NCBI GenBank assembly: GCA_020251025.1
Contig: JADCDI010000003.1
Location: forward strand, 1 to 32,986
Direction of reading: 5' to 3'
Length of the DNA stretch: 32,986 nucleotides
Source: Rhodobacter sp.
GTDB lineage: Bacteria; Pseudomonadota; Alphaproteobacteria; Rhodobacterales; Rhodobacteraceae
Shown here: piece by piece, positions 17,621 through 25,349 of the stretch
Layout: every line of letters starts with the position of its first letter
How positions within the stretch are numbered: the stretch's first letter is position 1
Program-made: the position numbers and the translations under genes
The notes under the pieces: model-generated
Told to the model about the DNA's origin: nothing
Database searches by the model: none
What the model saw: the letters and a program-made list of their open reading frames with translations, nothing else

Positions 17621-18009
17621 CCCTGATCACCGATGCATCGGCCGTCGCGGCCTGGCTGATGCCGGACGAAGCGGGATACGACCTGGTCGAACTTGCCCGG
17701 CAGCATGACGACTTCATCGCCCCGATGCTGCTTTGGATCGAGTTGCGAAACATTCTGCTGGTCGCAGAACGCCGAAAGCGCCTGAAAGCCGGGGAAGCCG
17801 AAAACGCTTTGGCGGCATTGGCACAGCTGGGCATTGCCCTTGATTCAGACCCTTCCAGCGCGGACGTCTTGCGACTTGCCCGCAGCCACAGCCTGTCGGG
17901 CCATGATGCCCTTTATCTTGAACTTGCCCTGCGCAGGTCGGGGGCCCTTGCAACCGCTGATACTGCCCTTGTCCGGACCGCGCAGGCCGAAGGCGTGACC
18001 GTCGTCTGA
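17617..18009 (+). CDS. vapC: VapC-type PIN-domain toxin ribonuclease
   Basis: A 130-residue PIN-domain protein, predicted Mg2+-dependent endoribonuclease. Acidic active-site residues are visible: D6 (LITDASAVAAWL), E42 (LWIELRNIL), D95 (SLSGHDALYLELAL) and D114 (ATADTALVRTAQAEGV). The start is TTG 17617, overlapping the antitoxin stop as TTGA; GAGGG lies six bases upstream, inside the antitoxin gene. A weak start in translational overlap would keep toxin output below antitoxin output. Length and gene order are classical. The stop lies 10 bp from the converging PaiB-like gene. Confidence 0.9.
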   Translation: MTLITDASAVAAWLMPDEAGYDLVELARQHDDFIAPMLLWIELRNILLVAERRKRLKAGEAENALAALAQLGIALDSDPSSADVLRLARSHSLSGHDALYLELALRRSGALATADTALVRTAQAEGVTVV

Positions 18010-18019
18010 CCGTCTGACC

Positions 18020-18634
18020 TTACCCGGTCTGCCGCATCAGGCGGGCCAGCGTGATTGTATCCGCCTCACCCCCCCGCGCCTCCAGCGCAGCGGCGGCGGC
18101 AAGGCGCGCCTCTGCCGGTTTGTTCTGGTTCAGCTTCCAGGTGCCTTCGATGCCCTCAAGGGTCAGGCGGAAGGGCAGGATCATGCGCATCATCCGGTCC
18201 ATCACGCCATCGGTCATCTTTTGCGATACCCAGGGCGTCTTTGGCAGAAGACCGGCCTCGAACCGGGCCGAAAGCGCATCGGCATGGTCGCGCAGCCTGT
18301 CCAGCGGCAAAGGTGCAAGGGTGCCGCGCAGATGGACGGCAACGTAATTCCAGGTGGGCACCTGATCTTCGATGCCATACCAGTCCGGAGAGATATAGGC
18401 ATCGGGGCCGGAAACGGCGATCAGCGCAGGTGCGGGCAGCGCGGCCCGGGCAATCGCGTTCGACCGGGCAAGGTGAAGCTCCGCCGCCGTACCGTCGGGC
18501 GAGACAAGAAAGGGGACATGCGCGGCCAGCGGGCCCTGTGCACCGTTCACCGTCAGAATGCCAAAACCGCGCGCCCGCGCAAAGGCAAGGTTGCGCGCCT
18601 CGGGCGTCTGGCGGAAGGCGGGGTTCGGGTGCAT
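18020..18634 (-). CDS. PaiB-family FMN-binding protein
   Basis: A 204-residue protein of the PaiB family (FMN-binding split-barrel, annotated as negative transcriptional regulator after Bacillus PaiB). Conserved parts are MHPNPAFRQTP at the start, FGILTVNGAQGPLAAHVPFLV, VSGPDAYISPDWYG, VPTWNYVAVHLRG and, at the C-terminus, IEGTWKLNQNKPAEAR. These make the assignment firm. No helix-turn-helix is evident, so a direct transcription role is uncertain. ATG 18634 is used because family similarity begins there. It follows rpmJ in the same orientation but with a 73-bp gap. Confidence 0.9.
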   Translation of the reverse strand: MHPNPAFRQTPEARNLAFARARGFGILTVNGAQGPLAAHVPFLVSPDGTAAELHLARSNAIARAALPAPALIAVSGPDAYISPDWYGIEDQVPTWNYVAVHLRGTLAPLPLDRLRDHADALSARFEAGLLPKTPWVSQKMTDGVMDRMMRMILPFRLTLEGIEGTWKLNQNKPAEARLAAAAALEARGGEADTITLARLMRQTG

Positions 18635-18707
18635 GGCGCGTCCCAACGACAAGGGCCGCCGGGGCATCCCACGGCGGCCCGCCCGGAAAATCCGGCTTGC
18701 CTGTGCC

Positions 18708-18833
18708 TTAGCCCTGGCGGGCCTTGTAGCGCTTTTGCGTCTTGTTGATCACATAGACGCGGCCCTTGCGGCGCACGACCTGGCAATCGCGATGCCGCGT
18801 CTTCAGCGAGCGGAGCGAGTTTGCAACCTTCAT
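18708..18833 (-). CDS. rpmJ: 50S ribosomal protein L36 (bL36)
   Basis: A 41-residue ribosomal protein L36, part of the large subunit. The sequence [20 protein letters not shown] followed by [21 protein letters not shown] is the usual alphaproteobacterial form. Of the four zinc ligands found in zinc-binding L36 proteins only one cysteine (C17) remains, so this is the zinc-independent type. AAGGAG lies seven bases before ATG 18833, a strong ribosome-binding site. The frame upstream is antisense to other features and is not part of the gene. A 7-bp inverted repeat (18853-18868) lies in the leader. Confidence 0.97.
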   Translation of the reverse strand: MKVANSLRSLKTRHRDCQVVRRKGRVYVINKTQKRYKARQG

Positions 18834-18904
18834 CCTACGTCTCCTTGCATCGCGGCGCGTCCGCGCCGGAACATCACTGCACCGCGCAGCATGGCGGCGA
18901 TTCA

Positions 18905-18979
18905 TGGTGGGCGGTACTGGGATCGAACCAGTGGCCACTACGATGTCAACGTAGTGCTCTACCGCTGAGCTAACCGCCC
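18905..18979 (-). tRNA. tRNA-Val (anticodon GAC)
   Basis: On the minus strand the sequence folds as a complete tRNA: acceptor GGGCGGT/ACCGCCC, D stem GCTC/GAGC, anticodon stem CTACG/CGTAG with loop TTGACAT, and T stem ACTGG/CCAGT with loop TTCGATC. The anticodon is GAC, which reads valine codons GUC and GUU. The mature part is 18908-18979 (72 nt) and the genome encodes the CCA end (18905-18907). It lies 71 bp upstream of rpmJ in the same direction. Confidence 0.97.
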
Positions 18980-19125
18980 ACGCCGATCAGCCCGCCGATC
19001 CTTTCCCGGCCTGCACCAAAGAAAAGGACGCGGGCGGTACCGCGTCGGTCCGCCGGTCTATAAAAGGAGTCGGCTGGCTGTTCAAGAGCTTTCGGTGCGG
19101 CGGGAATCAGCGCTATATTTGCGGC

Positions 19126-19998
19126 ATGCAAGCGACCGTCCCGTCCCCCGCCTTCAGCCTGTTCCGCCCCGGCCGCCGCGATACGCCGGTGATATTCTCG
19201 TCGCCGCACAGCGGAAAAGACTATCCTGCCGCGCTGTTGCTGCGCAGCCCGCTGGATGAACATGCGATCCGGTCGTCCGAGGATGCCTTTGTGGACGAGT
19301 TGTTCGCCAGGGCACCGCTGTGGGGCGCGCCGCTGATCGCAGCCCGTGCGCCGCGCGCCTATATCGACCTGAACCGGGCTGCGGACGAGCTGGACCCCGC
19401 CCTGATCGAGGGCGCGATCCGCGCGCCGCACAATCCGCGCGTCAGTTCGGGCCTCGGCGTGATTCCGCGCGTCGTGGCCAACGGACGGGCGATTTACACC
19501 GGAAAAATCCCCCTGCGCGAGGCGCAGATGCGGATCGATACCCTGTGGCACCCCTACCATCAGGCCCTGCGGACCCTGATCGGCGAAAGCATGGAGATGT
19601 TCGGCCAGGCGGTGCTGATCGACTGCCATTCCATGCCGCACGAGGCGATCGAGGCGCATGCCCGCCCCGGCCAGCCCCGGCCCGAAGTGGTTCTGGGCGA
19701 CCGCTTCGGGGCGGCAGCAGGCCGCGAGGTGATGGAACTGGTCGAAACCGCCTTTCTGGAGGCCGGCCTGCGCGTGGCGCGCAATGCGCCCTTCGCCGGG
19801 GCCTATATCGCCCAGGCCTATGGCCGCCCATCGCGCAGCCAGCATGTGGTGCAGATCGAGATCGACCGTGCCCTTTACATGGACGAGGCGCGGATTGAAC
19901 GGCGTCCGGATTTCGCCGCATTCGAGGCGCTGATGGCCGGGGTAATCGCGCGGCTCTCGGGGTTCGGGCGGCTGAGCCTTCCGCTTGCCGCCGAATAG
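19126..19998 (+). CDS. N-formylglutamate amidohydrolase family protein
   Basis: A 290-residue member of the N-formylglutamate amidohydrolase family (FGase/HutG-type), zinc hydrolases that release formate from N-formyl-L-glutamate or act on related N-acyl amino acids. Family marks are VIFSSPHSGKDYP (residues 23-35, with the metal-ligand histidine), the RSSEDAFVDELF region, APRAYIDLNRAADELDP, and VLIDCHSMPHEA (second histidine and acidic residues). HVVQIEIDRALYMDEA lies near the C-terminus. The gene is not beside other histidine-degradation genes, so the physiological substrate is open. It converges with dinB; the stop codons are separated by one base. Confidence 0.9.
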   Translation: MQATVPSPAFSLFRPGRRDTPVIFSSPHSGKDYPAALLLRSPLDEHAIRSSEDAFVDELFARAPLWGAPLIAARAPRAYIDLNRAADELDPALIEGAIRAPHNPRVSSGLGVIPRVVANGRAIYTGKIPLREAQMRIDTLWHPYHQALRTLIGESMEMFGQAVLIDCHSMPHEAIEAHARPGQPRPEVVLGDRFGAAAGREVMELVETAFLEAGLRVARNAPFAGAYIAQAYGRPSRSQHVVQIEIDRALYMDEARIERRPDFAAFEALMAGVIARLSGFGRLSLPLAAE

Positions 19999-19999
19999 C

Positions 20000-21253
20000 T
20001 CAGCGCAGGGCGCGTCCCTTGATGATGGCATCCTTGCCAAATCGGGCGCGTATGGCATCGGTGGCGCGTTCGGCGGCGCGGCGGGTGGCTGCCTGCGGGT
20101 CCAGCAGGTCTGACATGCGGTCGGCACCCTCTGCCGCCGTCAGGTCCGAAAGGCCGATGCCGATCAGGCGGAACGGGCCGGGGTCGCGCGCCGCGTCGTA
20201 CAGCGCGCGGGCCTTGCGGTACAGCCGGTCGGCGGTTTGTGTGGGGTCGGGCAGGCTGTGGCGGCGCGTGACGATGCGGAAATCTGCCCGCTTCAGCTTC
20301 AGCGTGATGGTGCGCCCGGCCAGGTCTTTTGCCTTTGCCCTGTCGGCCACCCGTTCGCCCAGCCGCCACAGATGCCCGTCCAGAATGTCGGCGTCAGAGG
20401 TGTCTTCGTCAAAGGTGGTTTCGGCAGAGATCGACCTCATCCGCTCATCCCGGCTGACCGGGCGGGAATCCTCACCCCGCGCCAGATGGAACAGACGGTC
20501 CCCCATGCTGCCAAAGCGCGCCTGCAAGTCGCGCCGGTCCCAGCGCAGCAGGTCCGCGATGGTGCGGATGCCTGCGGCGGCCAGCGCCGCCTGTCCCGCC
20601 TCGCCCACACCCCAGATGATCCGGACCGGTTTCGGGCGCAGGAATTCGGCTGTATCGCCCCGTCCGATCACCGAAAAGCCGCGTGGCTTGTCCAGGTCTG
20701 AGGCGATCTTTGCCAGGAACTTGTTGTGCGACAGGCCGACGGACCCCGTTATGCCCAACCCCTCTTCCATCTGCCGGACCAGTCGCGCCAGCAAGACCGC
20801 AGGGGGCGCGCCATGCAGCCGCTCTGTGCCGGTCAGGTCCAGAAAGGCCTCGTCCAGCGACAGGGGTTCGACGGCGGGCGTCAGCCGTTCCATCAGGGCG
20901 CGGATCTGGCGCGAAACCTCGGCGTAAACGGACATGCGGGGTTTCACGACCACCGCCTGCGGGCACAGCCTGAGCGCCTGGAACATCGGCATGGCAGAGC
21001 GTACGCCGCTGATCCGCGCAATATAGCAGCAGGTCGAAACAACGCCCCGCGTCCCGCCCCCCACGATCACCGGCTGGTCGCGCAGGGCCGGATTGTCGCG
21101 CTTTTCGATGCTGGCGTAGAAGGCATCGCAATCCATATGGGCAATCGCCAGCGTCTCAAGTTCCCCATGGGCAACAAGGCGCGGGCTGCGGCAGGCCGGG
21201 CAGCGGGGGCCGCCGGAAAACCGGGTCAGACAGTCGCGGCACAGCGCAGGCAT
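20000..21253 (-). CDS. dinB: DNA polymerase IV (Y-family) with N-terminal zinc-ribbon-like segment
   Basis: A 417-residue translesion polymerase. The catalytic core starts at AHMDCDAFYASIEKRDNPAL, with metal ligands D41 and D43, and SLDEAF supplies D134 and E135. The helix-hairpin-helix thumb (VRIIWGVGEAGQAALAAAGIRTIADLL) and little-finger domain (TITLKLKRADFRIVTRRHSL) follow. The first 30 residues carry two CxxC pairs (C5/C8 and C18/C21), a likely zinc ribbon absent from E. coli DinB; I recall this extension from other Rhodobacteraceae. It lacks an obvious SOS box. No signs of damage; length includes the extension. It converges on the N-formylglutamate hydrolase gene. Confidence 0.94.
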   Translation of the reverse strand: MPALCRDCLTRFSGGPRCPACRSPRLVAHGELETLAIAHMDCDAFYASIEKRDNPALRDQPVIVGGGTRGVVSTCCYIARISGVRSAMPMFQALRLCPQAVVVKPRMSVYAEVSRQIRALMERLTPAVEPLSLDEAFLDLTGTERLHGAPPAVLLARLVRQMEEGLGITGSVGLSHNKFLAKIASDLDKPRGFSVIGRGDTAEFLRPKPVRIIWGVGEAGQAALAAAGIRTIADLLRWDRRDLQARFGSMGDRLFHLARGEDSRPVSRDERMRSISAETTFDEDTSDADILDGHLWRLGERVADRAKAKDLAGRTITLKLKRADFRIVTRRHSLPDPTQTADRLYRKARALYDAARDPGPFRLIGIGLSDLTAAEGADRMSDLLDPQAATRRAAERATDAIRARFGKDAIIKGRALR

Positions 21254-21495
21254 GGATCACACCTATCACGGGTCAGGGGCGGGTGGAAACGCCACACGCC
21301 CCGCCCCGACCAAGCGCAACGCCCGGCAAGCTGGCCGCGATCTTTTGGGGTATTTGCGGCTGTTGCCGGCTTGGCCGTTGTCTGGTGGGGGCAGGGAAGG
21401 ATAGATGGTTCAGCGAACGGGCAGCTTCGCAGAACGGGGTGAACCTGCCCAGGCCCGCCGGCCCCCGCGCCGCAAGTAACCGGAAGGATCCCGCG

Positions 21496-22722
21496 ATGAC
21501 GGCAGAACAGGTTGAAACGCTGGTCATCGGCGGGGGGCAGGCCGGCGTCGCGATGAGCGAGCATCTGGGCAGACGGGGCCTGCCGCATCTGGTCGTCGAA
21601 CGGCACCGGATTGCCGAACGCTGGCGGACGGAACGCTGGGATTCGCTGGTTGCAAACGGTCCGGCATGGCATGACCGGTTCCCCGAACTGGAATTCGCGG
21701 GCATCGACCCCGACAGCTTCGCCCCCAGGGAAGCGATTGTCGACTATTTCGTCACCTATGCGCGCCAGATCAATGCCCCGATCCGGGAGGGTGTCGAGGT
21801 GCTTGGCCTGCAACAAAGCGCAGGCGGCAACGGCTTTGTCGCCGAAACCCCGCAGGGGCGGATCAAGGCGGCCAACGTGGTTGTCGCGACGGGGCCCTTT
21901 CAGCGCCCGATCCTGCCCGATGTGGTGCCGCCGTCGCCGGGGCTGGTGCAGATGCATTCTGCGGCCTATCGCAACCCCGGCCAGCTTCCGGATGGTGCGG
22001 TGCTGGTCGTGGGGGCCGGTTCTTCGGGATCGCAGATCGCGGACGAGCTGCTGCGGGCGGGCAGGCGCGTGTATCTGTCCATCGGCCCGCATGACCGCCC
22101 GCCGCGGCGCTATCGCGGCAAGGATTTCGTCTGGTGGCTGGGGGCGCTGGGCTATTGGGATGCAAAGGCCCGCGCACCGGGTACAGAACATGTGACCATT
22201 GCCGTCAGCGGCGCAAACGGCGGGGATGTGGTGGATTTCCGCCGGTTCGCGGCGCGGGGCATGACGTTGCTTGGCCGCGCGGGCCGCTTTTCCGACGGGG
22301 TGCTGCATTTTGCGCCCGATCTGGCGCAGAACATCGCCCGGGGGGATGCGAATTACCTGACCGTGCTGAGGGAAGCCGATGCCTTTGTCGCCCGGAACGG
22401 GCTGGACCTTCCGCCGGACCCGGATGCGCACCTGATCGGCCCCGATCCGGACTGCCTGAGCAACCCGATCCTGTCCCTGTCCCTGGCCGGTGCCGGGATC
22501 AGCGCCATCATCTGGGCCACGGGGTATGGGCTGGATTACGGCTGGCTTAAGGTGGATGCCTTTGACGAAATGGGGCGCCCCGCGCACCGGCGCGGCGTGA
22601 CCGGGGTGGGGGGGCTGTATTTTCTGGGCCTGCCCTGGCTGTCGCGGCGCGCCTCGCCCTTCATCTGGGGGGTCTGGCATGATGCGGATTACCTGGCGCA
22701 GCATATCGCCGCGCGGCGCTGA
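21496..22722 (+). CDS. Flavin-containing monooxygenase-like protein
   Basis: A 408-residue two-nucleotide-fold flavoprotein of the FMO/CzcO-like family. The FAD-binding motif is TLVIGGGQAGVAMSEHLG (residues 8-25) and the NADPH-binding motif VLVVGAGSSGSQIADELL (about 171-188). Between them MHSAAYRNP resembles the HS-x-x-Y-x-x-P strand seen in this family, and IIWATGYGLDYGWL near the C-terminus is the usual ATG motif. The frame extends to 21283, but that part does not match; ATG 21496 follows GGAAGGAT. It sits alone between dinB and the furan-fatty-acid operon, in the opposite direction to both. Substrate unknown. Confidence 0.88.
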   Translation: MTAEQVETLVIGGGQAGVAMSEHLGRRGLPHLVVERHRIAERWRTERWDSLVANGPAWHDRFPELEFAGIDPDSFAPREAIVDYFVTYARQINAPIREGVEVLGLQQSAGGNGFVAETPQGRIKAANVVVATGPFQRPILPDVVPPSPGLVQMHSAAYRNPGQLPDGAVLVVGAGSSGSQIADELLRAGRRVYLSIGPHDRPPRRYRGKDFVWWLGALGYWDAKARAPGTEHVTIAVSGANGGDVVDFRRFAARGMTLLGRAGRFSDGVLHFAPDLAQNIARGDANYLTVLREADAFVARNGLDLPPDPDAHLIGPDPDCLSNPILSLSLAGAGISAIIWATGYGLDYGWLKVDAFDEMGRPAHRRGVTGVGGLYFLGLPWLSRRASPFIWGVWHDADYLAQHIAARR

Positions 22723-22790
22723 CACCAATACCGCCCCACGCCCGTCAGAACCTTGCCCCGACAAGCGCCGGGCAGCGGCCCGTCCTGCTG

Positions 22791-23528
22791 TCACTTCGGT
22801 GCGAAGATCCGGTAATAAGCCCAGTCCGGCAGAAACTGCGACAGGCGGAACAGCCATGAAAAGACCGTCGGGAAGCTGACCTTGAAGCGGTCTGTCTGCA
22901 TGTGGCGGAACATGTGATCGGCCGCTTCGGCGGGTTCCATCAGGAAGGGCATCGTAAAGCTGTTCTTGTCGGTCAGCCGGGTGCGGATGAAGCCGGGGTT
23001 CGCCACCTGAACCACAATGCCGCTGCCGCGCAGATCGGCCTGCATGGATTCCGCCAGTGCCATGACACCGGCCTTGCTGGCCCCATAGCCGATGGCACCG
23101 GGCAGACCGCGAAAGCCCGAAAGACTGCCGGTGATCACCACATGGCCCGTTCCGCGCGCCACCATGGCGGGCAGGGCCGCCCCGATGACCCGGGCACAGC
23201 CGGTAAAGTTCACGTCGCACATGGTTTCAACCTGATCGGCGTTCCAGACCTGGGCCGCCATCGGCCAATAGAGACCGGCAAGAAAGACGACACCGTCGAT
23301 CTGCCCCGCCGCATCGGCGGCCCTGCGGACAGATGCGGTATCGGCGACATCCACCGGCAAGGTCACCGAAGGCCCCGCAAGGGTCGCTGCCACCTCGGCC
23401 AGCCTGTCTGCGCTGCGGGCGGACAGGATCACCTCGGCCCCGGCGGCGCTCAGCCGTTCGGCCAGGGCGCGCCCCAGGCCCTCGCTGGCGCCGACCAGCC
23501 AGTAGCGCTTGCCACGAAAATCCCTCAT
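22791..23528 (-). CDS. Short-chain dehydrogenase, last gene of the RpoE-linked operon
   Basis: A 245-residue classical SDR oxidoreductase. The cofactor loop is LVGASEGLGRALAERL (residues 11-26), with the NAG-like motif VVFLAGLYWP, catalytic S (GSLSGFRGLPGAIGYGASKAG supplies Ser, Tyr and Lys) and PGFIRTRLTDKNSF after the active site. The C-terminal region FSWLFRLSQFLPDWAYYRIF is hydrophobic and could touch the membrane. Its start overlaps the DUF3833 stop by 4 bp, so translation is probably coupled. The arrangement matches the RpoE-controlled operon of R. sphaeroides (RSP1087 position, as I recall it). A role in modifying oxidised or furan lipids is inference; no substrate is known. Confidence 0.88.
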   Translation of the reverse strand: MRDFRGKRYWLVGASEGLGRALAERLSAAGAEVILSARSADRLAEVAATLAGPSVTLPVDVADTASVRRAADAAGQIDGVVFLAGLYWPMAAQVWNADQVETMCDVNFTGCARVIGAALPAMVARGTGHVVITGSLSGFRGLPGAIGYGASKAGVMALAESMQADLRGSGIVVQVANPGFIRTRLTDKNSFTMPFLMEPAEAADHMFRHMQTDRFKVSFPTVFSWLFRLSQFLPDWAYYRIFAPK

Positions 23529-24085
23529 GCGTCTTTCTTCCGCATCGTGGCCACAAGTTCCGCCACCTTGATCCCGAACTTTGTGAACTGGCTGCGGTTC
23601 ATGATCGTGCCGTTTTCCATCAGGTACATCCAGTCTGTCACCCTCAGCACATGCCCGCCCGCCTCGGGCCGCAGGCGCAGGCGGTAGGTCAACTGCACGC
23701 CCGCGCCTTCGGCCCGGCCATGACCTTCGCCGACGACATCGGGCGCTGTGGCCTTGACGGACCCGTCATTGCCCAGGGTCAGGGTCCACTCCCGGTTCTG
23801 CACGGCACCGCTGTCATAGCGGAAGCGTTCGGTCATCACCCCGACGTTGCCATCCCAGCGCGCATCGAAATCCGCCACGAAGCGTGACGAAACGCGCCCC
23901 ATGGGCCCATAGATCACCCCTTCGCACTGGATGGGGCCGTTCAGGTATCGCCGCAGATCAAAGTGCGGCAGGGTGGTGGCATAATCGCGCGGCCTCTGGG
24001 CACGGAAACCCGTCATCCGCGCGTGCAGGGCCACCAGACCAAGCATGAGGCACATGCCAAGCAGCAGCGAAAGGATCGTGGGCAT
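23525..24085 (-). CDS. DUF3833 family protein
   Basis: A 186-residue protein of the uncharacterised DUF3833 family. A single N-terminal hydrophobic segment (ILSLLLGMCLMLGLVALHARM) suggests a signal anchor, with the rest probably periplasmic or membrane-attached. The body looks beta-rich: FDLRRYLNGPIQCEGVIYGPMGRVSSRF, ERFRYDSGAVQNREWTLTLG and VLRVTDWMYLMENGTIMNRS. This could be a lipocalin-like fold, but that is a guess. It begins 1 bp after the MFS gene and overlaps the dehydrogenase by 4 bp. Fourth gene of the RpoE-linked operon; no biochemical function is established. Confidence 0.85.
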   Translation of the reverse strand: MPTILSLLLGMCLMLGLVALHARMTGFRAQRPRDYATTLPHFDLRRYLNGPIQCEGVIYGPMGRVSSRFVADFDARWDGNVGVMTERFRYDSGAVQNREWTLTLGNDGSVKATAPDVVGEGHGRAEGAGVQLTYRLRLRPEAGGHVLRVTDWMYLMENGTIMNRSQFTKFGIKVAELVATMRKKDA

Positions 24086-24086
24086 G

Positions 24087-25349
24087 TCAGTTCTCCGCTA
24101 TGGGGGTGACGAGCAGAAGCCCGATCGCCACCAGTTTCAGGACACAGGGAACGATGGCATAAAGAACCGTAAGCAGCACAAGCGCGCCTTCGGGGTTCAC
24201 CCCGCCCGAGACGAAGCCCTGCGCCTCCAGCAGCGGCAACAGGGTTCCGGCGGCGATCGCTAGGGTCAGTTTGGTTACAAAGGACCACAGACCAAACCCG
24301 GCCCCGGCCCCGGGCGCGATCACGGAAAGGCGGCGCGCAAAAATCGCGGGCAGCAGTGTCATGTCGGCCCCAAGGGCCGCCCCCGACGCCGCACAGATCG
24401 CGGCAAAGACCAGCACATCGCCCGCACCCAGCGTGGCGGCACAGGCAAAGGACAGCACCGCCAGCAGCATGCCCGCCAGCAGGACCGGCTTTTCCCCGTA
24501 CCGGGCCGCCAGCCTGCTCCATGCCGGGGTGGACGCCGCCGCCGACAGGAAGAACAGCAGCAGCAGCGGGCCTTCGCTTCCGCGGGAGTCAAGGCGGCTT
24601 TCGACAAAGAAAAGAAACAGCGTCGAGGTGACCGCGACCGGCGTTGCATTCACCAGCGCCAGCAGCAGCAGACGCCGCGCCAGCCCGTCCGAAAGCACAT
24701 CGCGCAGCGCAACTTCGGCCGGGGGGCGGGCTGCGACGCCGGCCTGCCCCCATTCACGCCGCATCGCCCAGGCCGCAAGCAGCGCCACCACGGCAAAGCC
24801 GATCGCAAAGCCGGTGAAAGGCGTCCCGGTCACGGATGCAAGGGCCACCGGTGCAACGGCTGCCAGCGACACACCCAGCAAGGCGCCGCCTTCGCGCCAG
24901 CCTGCCAGCCGCAGATGACCCTGCGGCCCAAGCCCGGCCGCCTTGCGCACGCCTTCGGCATAGAACGAGATCGACAGGAAACTGAAGGCGGAAAAGAGAA
25001 CAGTCAGCGTGATTGCAAACCACCACAGCGGGGCCAGGGGCGGGGGCACGGCAAACAGCGCCACCATTGCCGCCGCCATGCCCAGCACGCACAGGGCCAC
25101 CAGCCGCCCGCGATGTCTTTCATGACGTTCCGACAGCCAGCCCAGCAGCGGGTCCTGCGCCACGTCAATCAGCCGCAGCAGCACCAGGACACCGCCAAGG
25201 GCCGCCAGACCCACGCCATATTCATCGACATAGAATTTCGGCGCATGGATATAGATCGGCAGACCGGCTGCCGCGATCAGCCCCGCAAACAGGGACCAGG
25301 CCCCAAGGCGCGGGGCGGCATCGGTCTGCGGCAGGGTCAGGGCGGTCAT
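24087..25349 (-). CDS. MFS transporter of the GPH (MFS_2) type
   Basis: A 420-residue membrane protein with about twelve hydrophobic segments. It looks like the glycoside-pentoside-hexuronide group of the major facilitator superfamily: PIYIHAPKFYVDEYGVGLAALG in the first helices, then DVAQDPLLGWLSERHERHRGR, the characteristic loop after helix 2, and YAEGVRKAAGLGPQGHLRLAGWREGG in the middle. Its start overlaps the ufaO-like stop by 4 bp. GPH-type proteins can be sugar symporters but the group also includes lysolipid transporters (MFSD2A type); in this operon a lipid or fatty-acid substrate is a reasonable but untested idea. In R. sphaeroides it corresponds to the RSP1089 position as I recall. 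Confidence 0.9.
   Translation of the reverse strand: MTALTLPQTDAAPRLGAWSLFAGLIAAAGLPIYIHAPKFYVDEYGVGLAALGGVLVLLRLIDVAQDPLLGWLSERHERHRGRLVALCVLGMAAAMVALFAVPPPLAPLWWFAITLTVLFSAFSFLSISFYAEGVRKAAGLGPQGHLRLAGWREGGALLGVSLAAVAPVALASVTGTPFTGFAIGFAVVALLAAWAMRREWGQAGVAARPPAEVALRDVLSDGLARRLLLLALVNATPVAVTSTLFLFFVESRLDSRGSEGPLLLLFFLSAAASTPAWSRLAARYGEKPVLLAGMLLAVLSFACAATLGAGDVLVFAAICAASGAALGADMTLLPAIFARRLSVIAPGAGAGFGLWSFVTKLTLAIAAGTLLPLLEAQGFVSGGVNPEGALVLLTVLYAIVPCVLKLVAIGLLLVTPIAEN

Noticed and set aside
21254-21495. SOS (LexA) box near dinB
   Set aside because: GTTC/GAAC words are present around 21410-21450, but the direct-repeat spacing is five bases (GTTC-ACCCC-GTTC) and not the seven expected for alphaproteobacterial LexA, and they lie far from the dinB start.
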